Made by a program: the position numbers and the translations under genes
Shown here: positions 54,329 to 64,000 of the stretch, piece after piece
How the letters are laid out: every line of letters begins with the position of its first letter
Position numbering within the stretch: the first letter of the stretch is position 1
Origin: Trichostrongylus colubriformis
Lineage: Eukaryota; Nematoda; Chromadorea; Rhabditida; Trichostrongylidae
Direction: 5' to 3'
Length of the DNA: 64,000 nucleotides
NCBI GenBank assembly: GCA_963978905.1
Contig: OZ022257.1
Location: 30,209,274-30,273,273 of the forward strand
Notes under the pieces: generated by a model
Told to the model about the DNA's origin: nothing
What the model saw: the letters and a program-made list of their open reading frames with translations, nothing else
Database searches by the model: none

Positions 54329-55179
54329 TACATAATGCCGTATTCCATAATTGAACGCTTCTTATGAAAGTGTTCGGTATCTCCGTACAACCTGCAGTTG
54401 TTTAGCTATACTGATGTCAGTTGCAATCAGACCACTGAAGGCCTCGCATCTTCTCGTTGCTTTGCTCAGTTTAGATAGTAGTTGTGGTTCATTGAATGCT
54501 GCCGCCCCTACTTCCGTACATTCATTTAGAACACAATAATTAAGTGAAAACTGCAGATGAATTGTAATGGTTCGTGTTGACAATACATCCATGGTTTTGA
54601 TTTCCGTTCTTAACAATTTGCGCAATCTTTTTTGTATGGTTACCTATCAGCCGTGAGTGGCCCCTCCATTGCGCGTTGTCCGAAACTTCGAAAATTATAG
54701 TGGGAATGGTACGATCACTGGTCTCCAATCACAAAGCAGATCTGACATCAGCCCGGGATGGTTGTACCAGGAGGGATGTATTCTGGGTCAAACCGATTGT
54801 TTTGTTGTTTACCCTCCGTGTGCAGCACTGCATCATTTACGACCTACTCTCGTCATGAATGTTATGCGTATAGCAAACCCAGAAAACTTCTCCTCTGCAG
54901 CCTCGAAACTTCGCTGCATCTACACCGTCACTGCCAGCCATTTTCTATCACCACACAGCAGTTATGCGACGTTTGCAATAATTTAAAATTTTTATTTCAG
55001 TTTCCTCTTTCGTATTGGCCCGCTTCCCTAAGAGGAAATGTATTCAAAGGATTTTATGGTTTCAAATCAAAACAGAATGGATCCAGAAGAGATGGTAATT
55101 TTTGTGAGTGTTAAAAAAGGATAAAGGATAAAGTTTTTGGCGTTAATCAATCCCTTCTCGGAATGCGCCGCACATTCTA
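54329..55179. other. Intergenic; unrecognised open frame
   Basis: Plus-strand frame 54,657-54,986 is open but has no motif I recognise. Confidence 0.4.
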
Positions 55180-56063
55180 TTGGGTCATTCCATAAGTAGT
55201 GTCCTTTTTTCAGGCAAAAATTTTTACCATAAAATTACAAGTTTTTGTAGCATATCATATATCACTTGAAAGAAATTTTTCTGCAATTAAAACACTATAT
55301 TTCACTTCAGGAAAATCAACCAATCATGAGTTCCCTACTTAGCCCTGACCTCTACTGCAATTTTCAGTATTTGGTTGATGAAGAAGTTGCGTCGTTCTTT
55401 CCCTAAATTCCTTTTTCAGAAAGTACTCACGTGTGTTAAGAAAGAAATTTCCCCTTTTAAATTCCTTGCTCAGCATCGCTTTATGAACCATTCGATAGAT
55501 TTTATCTGCTCTATCAAATATGTGTTTCGTTTTTGTTTCGACTGTGATTCATATTGAATTTTAAAGGTGTCACAGCGATCCATTTGACATCATTGCGCAT
55601 TTTATTTTTTCGACAGAAATTCAAGAAATCTGGTCAGTGATGCTTCACTTGTCGTTTCACCCTCTTTCAGCTGACTGGGTTGGAAATTTTTTTTTGCTTA
55701 GCTCGGAGAAATTGTCAAAAATAACCAAGTCGTGGCGGAAAAACTTAATGTGGAATAAGAGCATTTCAAGCAACCAGTTGAGGGAATTTGCAGAAGGGGA
55801 TAGGGCTAAGTACGGGACATATGATTTGTTAATTTTCCCAGAGTAAAATATAGTGTTTTAATTAATTGCCGATTTGGTCAGTTTTTGTCGACTAAACTAA
55901 CCACTTCGCCAGCTTGAAAATCGGCCCTGTTATGACGCACACAGAAACTAATCTTGTCATTTTGTAGAGCAGAAAAATCTCTTCCGAAGCTGCAGAAACT
56001 TGTAATTTTATAAGAAAAATTTTCGTTTGAAAAAAAGACGACATTAATTATGGAATGACCCAA
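55180..56063. mobile_element. Mariner-like element with TTGGGTCATTCC ends
   Basis: Inverted ends TTGGGTCATTCCATAA extend with gaps to about 70 bp (ATAAAATTACAAGTTT shared inward) and are flanked by TA. 884 bp. Internal plus-strand frames (55,375-55,557; 55,637-55,846) may be transposase debris but no catalytic motif is visible. Confidence 0.8.
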
Positions 56064-56114
56064 TAGCTCCATTCAAAATCGTGATGACTGGCGAAGGTGA
56101 TGTGGCCTATATGA

Positions 56115-56293
56115 CTTGCAGTGGCCAGCCGATGTACAATTCAGTGCTTTTATCCTCTCAGATGAGTCTGGTACCACTTTGCCGACCACGGAGGGAGGGA
56201 AGACTTGGGCGTCCTGGGCGGGCCTTGATGCGGGATTTGATCCCCGCACTGTGAGAGTGGGTGTGCGCCACATGTTACTACACCATCTCCGCC
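56115..56293 (-). repeat. SINE-like repeat, copy 2
   Basis: Minus strand: TGGTGTAGTAACATG (A-box like), GGATCAAATCC (B-box like, two mismatches), then GGTACCAGACTCATCTGAGA. Matches 18,858-19,025 in head and body. Confidence 0.5.
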
Positions 56294-57487
56294 CTTCTGA
56301 GTGTTAATTGCTGGAAACAGTGACACGGGGAGGCTTTGGCTGCACACTCGGGATCCCTGTGGTAGCTACCGTATCACGCCCGAACGTTCACTGTCAAACC
56401 ATTCAGAGAGAAAGGAGGTGATACTATAATACATCCGCTGAAAGGATTCAACGATCAAGTCTTAGATCGGAGCCCGTCCAGATCCATGTACTATTTCATT
56501 TTCTGGGGCCGGTGGTAGTTAATGGCACCAAACTGCTCAAGGAGTACGAAAACCAGGCTGATCCGCAGCCACTGTATGAACAAAATCACATTTAACCATT
56601 GTACGAGGCTGAATGGAAGCAAAACAGTGCGATTCAAAAACGCCAAATGCAAATGTGGAAGCGATCAGTTCAACGCCAAATGCTTTAACATTTTTCTCTC
56701 AAAAAGGTGAGACTGAATAGAAGTTTTTAAATTTTAATGGTGGCACTAGGTTATCTAGAACGATGAACTTCAGACTTTTTGACCCACTCTTTCTAGGATA
56801 ATCTCTATCCCGTCGACTTTTTGGCATCTCTCAGTGTGCAAGAGCGATCGCCTTGTTCTCGATGGCGTGTCGTTTACTCCGCTCACTCCCTCACACCTGA
56901 TTAACCTCATTCCCCCATCAGCACCACGTACGACCTCCTTAGCCATTGTGAGTAGAGTTCATCTTGCCCACCAAGAGGAGGCCAACAACCACATTTCGTC
57001 ACCTCTTCGGTTCATTTGTGTTGTCTGCCATGTTGTTGACCCTTCTACTATAAGACCTCTACCCAACGAAACGATTCTCAAAGAACGCGAGTAAAATCCC
57101 TTGTAACCACTGATCATTCACACTGAAAGCCTAAGGCTCAGAATCTGGCTAGATGACTGATGACCTTGTTCACTTTCTTGATTGGTTAGCTTTACACTCT
57201 GTTCTTCCTTCTAAGACCTCAACGATTTACTAGGCGGATGCTTCTGTAATTGCCGAATGCCGAATGTGCAGTGACAAACGACGCCGCTTCCACTCAAATG
57301 GTGTAGTGATGAAGTTTTGGACCAAGGTCCGAAAGATTCGCCCCAACGGTGTCACTGAAGTGGTTCTAGTTGTGTTCAGGAAAACCAATAACTTGCACGT
57401 CGGCTAGTCACTGTATAGGTCAACCCGCATTCGAAAAAATGGAAGTAGAAAGCGTGGTGCGTTGCGCAAGTGCTCAACGTCAAGTTA
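56294..57487. other. Intergenic; unrecognised open frames
   Basis: Plus-strand frame 56,834-57,094 is open for 86 codons and follows a pyrimidine-AG site, but no family is recognised. Confidence 0.4.
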
Positions 57488-57567
57488 TTAGGTTGGTACA
57501 TAAGTCTTGCAGCACATACATACGACTTTTCTTTGAGTACGTAGCTACTCGAAATGTGTCGGACATA
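57488..57567 (+). repeat. Single mariner end
   Basis: TTAGGTTGGTACATAAGTC after TA resembles a mariner terminus. No matching second end nearby. It may have been interrupted by the next element. Confidence 0.5.
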
Positions 57568-58072
57568 CAGTAGCGCTCAAAAGTCTTCGGCCAAATGGTC
57601 GTTCACTTGGGTTTTCCACGTGTAACTTTTTTGCGACTGAACCGATCTAAGAGAAATTTTAGTATGTTGTACTTGGAGACACTGCATACTAAAGATACTA
57701 TTTTGGCGCTCAACGGTGTAAGTTACATGGTTGAAGGCAATTTATTGTTTTTGGAGTGCCATATATATGCCGTCCCGCTGTGCCGCTGTCATCAAAAGTC
57801 GCAGTTTTTCTACAAAGCGATGTTAACTGAGGCTTGCTAGCTTTATGTTTGTAAAGAAAGCCGTTTTTCTTGACTGAGCCTTTTCCTTTTCTCCGGTGGT
57901 TTTGTAGCAAATTCTTGTAAAAAAAACCATGAAAAGAGTCAGGCGGCGCTCAAGTATAAGGAAATGTTGACAATAAGTTCAGGCACCACATATTAAAATT
58001 TTGTCAAATTTGGTCAAGTAGAAAAAAAGTAATGACAAAAAAGTGTTTGGCCGAAGACTTTGAGCGCTACTG
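57568..58072. mobile_element. Tc1-like non-autonomous element, 505 bp
   Basis: CAGTAGCGCTCAAAAGTCTT at the left and its inverse at the right (AAGACTTTGAGCGCTACTG), each flanked by TA. A CAGT start with TA duplication is typical of Tc1. No intact transposase. Confidence 0.88.
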
Positions 58073-58786
58073 TATGTAGAAGTACAGTGATCATTGTCTT
58101 CTGCAACTTACATTTCTGCAACTTACATCCTATCACGGGGTAGGTGCTAGGCACTCAATGCCCTCTATCCAAAGGTTACAAGCCACGACTCGAGAATCCC
58201 ATGGATACCCAATTCGAGTGCAGCTAGATAATTGAACTTTTTACTCCCTATGTAAGGCTCACGGCCCTAACCAAATAGCAGTACTTGGAACACCTCAGGA
58301 TAAGAGAATACGTAAGGTGAAGTGGAACGTCGGAGCTCACCTCTTTCTTATTTCCCGTTTTATCTTAGCAGCATGCTCGTATACGTGACCGTAATGGAAT
58401 ATAAATCAGCTGAAGCTTTAGTCAGTTTCTGGAGATATGTGGCACAAACATAGTCGTTACAATAGTACTTGTCGGTGTAAATCTGGTTGGATCATTCTTG
58501 AAAAAACGTGGGAAAATTCACCTTAAATCCGGCTAATGTGAGCGTTGCCCTTGCTTATGGCATGGCAACCTTCGGATTTGATTTCAAACCTCTGAAAATA
58601 TAATCCTGCCGCATAGGCGTCCAACCACCTGGGAGTGTGTGGACAATAACATTCGCACCTCCTGATCCAGAACCGTTAAAGCAGCGGGACATTGTGAAAT
58701 GGCTGGCATCAACAGTGAGTGCAGCATAATTAATAGAAGCGATTCCCCAATTAGGTATCCTGGAGGTACCTACTTACTTAGGATAC
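58073..58786. other. Intergenic, nothing recognised
   Basis: No supported gene or repeat. Confidence 0.45.
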
Positions 58787-60990
58787 TTAAGAGCCCGTAG
58801 TCAGTTGGGCGCACCGGACAGACGTCTTCAATCGCTGTCGGTCCTTCGCGACGTAAAACCAGTAGTCGTGGGGAGTGCTGAATTTCTTAAGCGAGTAGCT
58901 CCAGCGCGTTGCGGAGCGACCGAGCGTCCTCTTGACGTCTCGCGGGTACCAGAAGCCGTTCGGCTTGTCCATCGCTCATTGGTGAGCCTGGTGATGTGCC
59001 CGGCCCAACGCAGCTTTGCGGTGTCGATGTATTCGACTGCGTTCTGATGTCGGATTGTTGCCGTAGATCCGCGCTGCGTAGATTTTTGTGGTACTGTTCT
59101 CTACCTTTCGCTTTGAGAAGGCTTCTTTCCAGGGCGCGTTGGCATCTCGTGATCATCGTTGCCATAGTTTTTGTGCTACTCCAAGTCTCAGCATAGAGCT
59201 GGTAGCATAGTGGAGTCGAATAGATGGGCTCGGTCTTCGGATCGCTGATCAAATGGGATGGTTTTAGTGTTCTCCATGTTTCCCATTCGTGGATGCCACC
59301 GCGGCTTTTCTCCTACTGCCAATCCCAACGGTAAGGTGGTTCGTCATTGTGACGTCTCGGCCCAAGAGGACGTAGTGGTTCACGGTCCTGTGGCTCTGCC
59401 GGCCTCGTTAACTTCGTTGAGCATCTGTTGGAGCTCGGCGGCGTCGTTACTGGTCAGGACGATGTCGTCTGCAAATCGTAGGATGGAGAGCTTCTTGCCG
59501 TCAATACGGACACCTCGGACCAGCCAAGGTTTGTCATGGCATGATGGAGGGCAGCGATGAACACCTTCCTCATTCCTTTGCCTATCTGAATCACCAGTTC
59601 TTTGTGGTACATGGTGGTGCTCGTTGTCATCCCGCGATCGAATTCCTCGAGAATGTCGATGTACTTTTGTTCGACGCCAGCTGTTGTGAGGGCATTCCAC
59701 ACTACATTCGTTTCGACGCTGTCGAGTTTTTTAACAAGTCGAATAAGCAGAGTAGCAGCGGTATCTTGTACTTCTTGTGCTTCTCGATAAGTTGGGTGAG
59801 GACTTGGATATTGTCAACGCATGCATAGTCTTTGCGCAATCCGGCTTGCTCCACTGGTTGGAATTCGTCCGACATTCGTTCGAACCGGTTTAGAAGTACA
59901 TTCAAGAATAGCTTGTGAAGCTTCGATAGAAGAGCGATTGGCCGGTATTTCAATGTCGTCTCTGTCGCCTTTCTTGAAGATGAGAACAGTCTTCGACGTC
60001 TTCCATAGGACCGGAATTGTGCCTTCTTTAAGATATCTTTGAGATTGAATCTCACTGCGAACTGGTAGATGATGGTGTCACCGCACGTCTTCAAAGTGTC
60101 TCCGCTTATCTTGTCAGGTCCAGGGGTTGTCTTCGGTTTCAGCTGTCTGATGACGTGACGGATTTCTGATGGCAGGATGTCGGCGACGTCCTCCGCTAGC
60201 GGGCTGGGCGGCTTGCTAATGACGGTTCTGGAGTCGGTGTAGAACATCTGGTTTGCGGCTTCTATCTTCGATCAGCTCGTCTGGAGCTGTCCGTTCAGGT
60301 CTCGTAATGCTGTAATAACCGTGCGTGTCGTAGTCAGGTCCTGCTTGCATCTCTTGAGGCTTGCTTGCTTCTTCGCGTTCTCCTTTAGCTTGGCGTTTCT
60401 GAATCTTTGTATGGATTCCTGGACTGCGACGCAGCATGCCTTGTTTTGTCGTCAGCTTCTCCAGAGCTCTAGCCGTCGGGTTTGCGATGATCTCGGCTCT
60501 CTTCTTCAGCAGCCTTCGGGTATGTCATCAATGCGGTCTCTTGACGTGAGAGATCTTTCGATAGTTGTCGATGCACATCGAAGGATGTTACGGCACATCT
60601 TGGTGTAGCCTTCGTTGATGTCCGGAGCGATGCTCCAAACCAGTTGACGGACGAGCTTCATGATTCCGGTATTGTATGTGGGGAATCGCAGTGCAACCGG
60701 TCGGTGGTTGCCCGGCTTCTTGACATGGGGTCTGAGCTGAGTTTTTGCTCGTAAAAGACGATCTCCCAACCCGTGCAGAAGCTTGTGACAACTGACACAT
60801 CGAGGATGCTCCATCTCCTATGGTGATGAAGTGGGCAGGGCCCTTCGAGTTGTCCTTTCTCCCGGTGCAATTAGAGTGGGACTTCCGACTGAGCGGTGTG
60901 GGACCCTCTTTAATGATCGTGCAGGGGCATATGATTGTCGATTGGCTGGCGAGCGTAGTCCGCCGTTTCACCACCTCGCCACGTTGAGGC
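58787..60990 (-). pseudogene. RTE retrotransposon remnant (endonuclease end to C-terminus)
   Basis: Minus strand, in order: end of the endonuclease (ILDVSVVTSFCTG, LGDRLLRAK); linker; reverse transcriptase LPSEIRHVIRQLKPKTTPGP, KYRPIALLSKLHKLFLNVLL, PVEQAGLRKDYACVDNIQVL, then in other frames VWNALTTAGVEQKYIDILEE and ILRFADDIVLTSNDAAELQQ (FADD catalytic box); C-terminal part QRALERSLLKAKGREQYHKN and VKRTLGRSATRWSYSLKK. Several frameshifts; 5' truncated. Related to, but distinct from, the copies at 93 and 33,370. Confidence 0.88.
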
Positions 60991-62269
60991 TAGAGTCGGC
61001 CTTCGAGGAGGCACTCGTTGTATATAGTGGATCTAAATATGGTGTCACGAATATAAGCCGATTTTTGCCACAGTAAACGAGACTACCTCGTATACATTTA
61101 GAATAATCAAAAAAATTAAAAACAATCATAGGAGCATGCTCAAACTCACCATAGTAATTAAAACTTGAATAAAATTCGAGAGAAGTGAAACTGAAGTCGA
61201 ATAGGCCAAGTATATATATATGGATATATATCGGTATATCGGTGATGCCACGCGGGACTTCGTATTCGACCTTAAACTTGGGTAATTAAACTTCATTCAA
61301 ATATTTAAAATATGATACAAACGCGTATAACTACATATATGAATACACAAGCAAAGGATAGAGAATTACTAATGATTACCTGCTAACGGCCGTTTTCGTG
61401 CTTCCGATACTTGTGCAAGAAAGTTATAGTGCGAACTTATAGTGCCACAATATCTAATAGTGCAAAACCAACAATCCTAAAAATGGGAAGGTTACTTAGA
61501 ATCCTACAACATACAGAGAAATAAAATACACAAATGACACATTAACGGCAAGAAGAAGAAATGAAAAGTGAGTGACGATCGCTCACAGTGCAGCTTTTAA
61601 GCCGGTGAAGTCGTGCATTGTGCGATGTAGCGCCTGGCTACGATCTGATAACACTTATACAGAACATAAAGCTTGGGAATAATAACGAAGTAACAAATGG
61701 GAATTCAGTGCAGCCATAACATCCTGACGTAATCAGATAGCGGACGTGTCGTCAAAGAACCTACAAAGAGCAAAGTAACTCCGTAATTAGAAATTCGGAA
61801 GAAATCGTAATTAAAAAGATACTGAATCGATTCAGTATAGAAACCACAAGAAATTAGAAGAGTTACAAGACCTATGCATTAACCTAACATGTGTGTGAAT
61901 CTCTAAGTAGCAATTGATCCCATAATCCGTGTACTGGTGTTTCCTCAGTGATTAGGGATGTGAATATTCTGCTTCAGTACACCAATGAATACACAGATTC
62001 GCTGTGATGGTAGTCAAACACACCATAATGTAGGCCCTTCGTCAATGTTAAGGAAGCGTAGCAGCGTGCAATATCGCGTATGTGTTCCATGATACCAATT
62101 AGTCCTAAGCAGCATTCGAACAGGTCTTGTTGCGCAAATTAAGAGATTTGGGAAGTGTAACAAGACTTGAGGCCCTGTGAAACACCTCTCTACAGTAAGC
62201 GTTGAACTACCAAATGTACGTTAAAATAAACCCGGCCAACTAGGAGGAGACGGTTTAAGATGTATTGAA
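60991..62269. other. AT-rich intergenic
   Basis: A short TATATATATATGGATATATA stretch near 61,212. No gene or element recognised. Confidence 0.45.
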
Positions 62270-62857
62270 CCCATTGACGACCGCGGCATTTTTGTTTGTC
62301 TGGCGCGTGGGACCGCGCGGGGTCTTCCCACGCTTCGCGTGAGACGCGACGTCGTGTCGTCACACAGTCCCAAAGGGACACCTTTTTTGATATGCCATCA
62401 TTTTTCACATTTTTGCATTGTAATTACGTTCCCACCTGCATATATAATAATATATAGACAACATTCAAATCAAGATTTCTTGTATTAAGCTTTGTATTAA
62501 GCTCTTAGGCGAATAATCGCAGGCGATGCGTTAGCTGTTATGAAGAAATGTGCAAAATTTAAAGGCGCACCCGTTGCAGCAGATGCAAACACTATTTGTG
62601 TATTAATTGTTTTCAAAATAACGGATGATTATCTACCCCCTGTTAGGAAGCTCAACAATTCTACAATCAAAAGTTATTTGACCATGCCCTATGAAGAAAA
62701 CCTTTATATTTGAGATATACATAATTAAAAAAAGATCAAACAAAAGTTCAAAAAGAAGCTCAAAATATAAGTTACAAGACTGTGACACGACATGTCACAC
62801 GGTCCCACGCGGCCAACATGGTGTGACACGACGTCTTGTCACATGGTCGTCAATGGG
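62270..62857. mobile_element. piggyBac-like non-autonomous element
   Basis: CCCATTGACGACC at the left and GGTCGTCAATGGG at the right; the right end is followed by TTAA and the left is preceded by TGAA (one change). CCC ends with TTAA duplication are the piggyBac signature. Subterminal ACGTCGTGTC motifs are repeated near both ends. No transposase. Confidence 0.8.
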
Positions 62858-63924
62858 TTAAATTGTTTCAAGAGCAGAGAATATGTACTCTAGCTTTGCT
62901 GGCTGAGCAGAGATTTTGCAAGGAGCAATTTCATCTGTGCCTTTCAAAGGCGGCAAAAGGGTGTAATTTGAGTGCGCAAGAAGGAGGAGCCTGGTTTGAT
63001 AAATAAAGCTAAGAATACAGGCCCAGTTCACGCGAGAATCGTCCTCTAGCTTCATGGCAAGCCCTATATTAGCCAGCGAGCCAGGTAACCGTACTCTATC
63101 TGTAAGTCGGCACCGTTCGTGTTGCGTATGACCGCCACACATCATGGATCTGCTTTGCTTCAATCGATGCGCTTGCGAAGTGCGTGTCTACTTTTGTGAC
63201 GACGACGGAAATCCCCTCTTCGCGGCTAGTTCTCCATCCTTCCTTTTTCCCTTTTTATGCTCTTTCTCCGCCACAGGATTCAGGATTAAGGCCGCACATG
63301 TGATTAAGCAGTTTTTTTTACAGCTTGAGAGATCATAGCTACATAAGTATCCATCTACTAGGACATTCAAACATGTAACTTGATATATAGTATCGTCCAA
63401 AATCGTATCTGAACATCATTTGACTTACGACCTTCCATGCATTCTCTGCGTGATTTGCAATGGTTATCACAGCTTTTTGCTTTTAGTAGTTATTCAGATG
63501 AATCATACTTGCTTTCCGTCCTCCTATGTGTACAAGCACGACGTTCACTCATTCTGTAGTCGTCCATGCCAGCCTCTCCCCCACAAAATTGCGTACAGCG
63601 TGCATAACCCCAAGGAAAAAACTGGTCATGTTACTTCAAGCACTCGGCAATCATAGCGCTTAGGAACTCCTTCGTGTCATGCCTCTGCTTATTTGGGCCA
63701 TGAGAAGTTATGTGGCAAAGTGCATACAGATATTTCTTCAACCTGCTGAATTCTTCACATAAGTACTATACATTTTCTCTATGTCATGTCCTTTTGCTTA
63801 TTCATTTGTGAACATCTGCATCCTCAAATGTTGACCTCCAGCCGTCCTTCATGAATTTTCGAAATCACACATCTGAACTTTTCATAAACACGGTAACCCG
63901 TCACCGGTTGATCGCTTCAGAATC
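62858..63924. other. Intergenic, upstream of a probable gene
   Basis: Nothing recognised; may contain the promoter of the gene starting at 63,925. Confidence 0.4.
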
Positions 63925-64000
63925 ATGAACTACTACCTCTTCGTACTAACTGTAATGATAGCGACCGCGGAAGCCCAATCCAACACGTCGCTTGTGGCAA
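63925..64000 (+). CDS. Probable secreted protein, first exon, cut by window edge
   Basis: ATG at 63,925 opens MNYYLFVLTVMIATAEAQSN, a compact signal peptide with a likely cleavage site after AEA. TCGCTTCAG ends four bases before the ATG, a good acceptor for spliced-leader trans-splicing. Only 25 codons are visible, so the protein family is unknown. Confidence 0.55.
   Translation, partial: MNYYLFVLTVMIATAEAQSNTSLVA

Overview
The window is from a eukaryote, most likely a strongylid parasitic nematode of the hookworm type (Ancylostoma/Necator). The evidence is short GT..AG exons in long introns, a probable trans-splice acceptor just before a start codon, RTE-clade retrotransposons, BEL/Pao LTR remnants, mariner/Tc1 derivatives, Helitron-like ends and many small inverted-repeat elements. 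The species is an inference; nothing in the sequence names it. Most long open frames here are shadows or transposon debris.

The one clear host gene runs on the minus strand from 30,666 down to at least 1,978. Thirteen exons with matching splice phases join to 612 codons. The product is an ERMP1/FXNA-like endoplasmic-reticulum metallopeptidase of family M28: a short cytoplasmic N-terminus, one membrane segment, a luminal M28 domain with all zinc-ligand motifs, then a multi-pass membrane region. The C-terminal luminal part (about 290 residues in the vertebrate protein) was not found. Its introns hold a 507-bp mariner remnant, a 1.3-kb near-perfect palindrome, a 3.1-kb RTE element nested in a small transposon, and a 4.7-kb degenerate BEL/Pao element, which account for much of the 28.7-kb span.

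Region by region. 1-1,340: RTE endonuclease remnant. 1,978-30,666: the metallopeptidase gene and its intronic elements. 31,165-31,842: palindromic mariner. 33,370-34,530: RTE reverse-transcriptase remnant. 35,695-38,640: Tc1-like element with doubled ends, then a Helitron-like end with a 146-bp minisatellite. 39,000-47,270: tRNA-like repeats, more Helitron-like ends, one orphan spliced exon (44,750-44,908) and a perfect hairpin. 49,000-53,060: three small-transposon families. 53,655-58,072: palindromic mariner and Tc1/mariner-like elements. 58,787-60,990: RTE remnant on the minus strand. 62,270-62,857: piggyBac-like element. 63,925-64,000: probable first exon of a secreted protein on the plus strand, cut by the window edge.

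The strongest unusual signals are an RTE retrotransposon whose 5' end is a tRNA-like sequence with A and B boxes, flanked by a 17-bp target-site duplication; two independent mariner palindromes built from two inverted copies of the same transposase 3' end; a row of hairpins with compensatory changes just before the 3' LTR of the BEL/Pao element; and a dispersed tRNA-like family with a two-sided change in the anticodon stem. All similarity calls come from motif recognition by eye; no database search was run.
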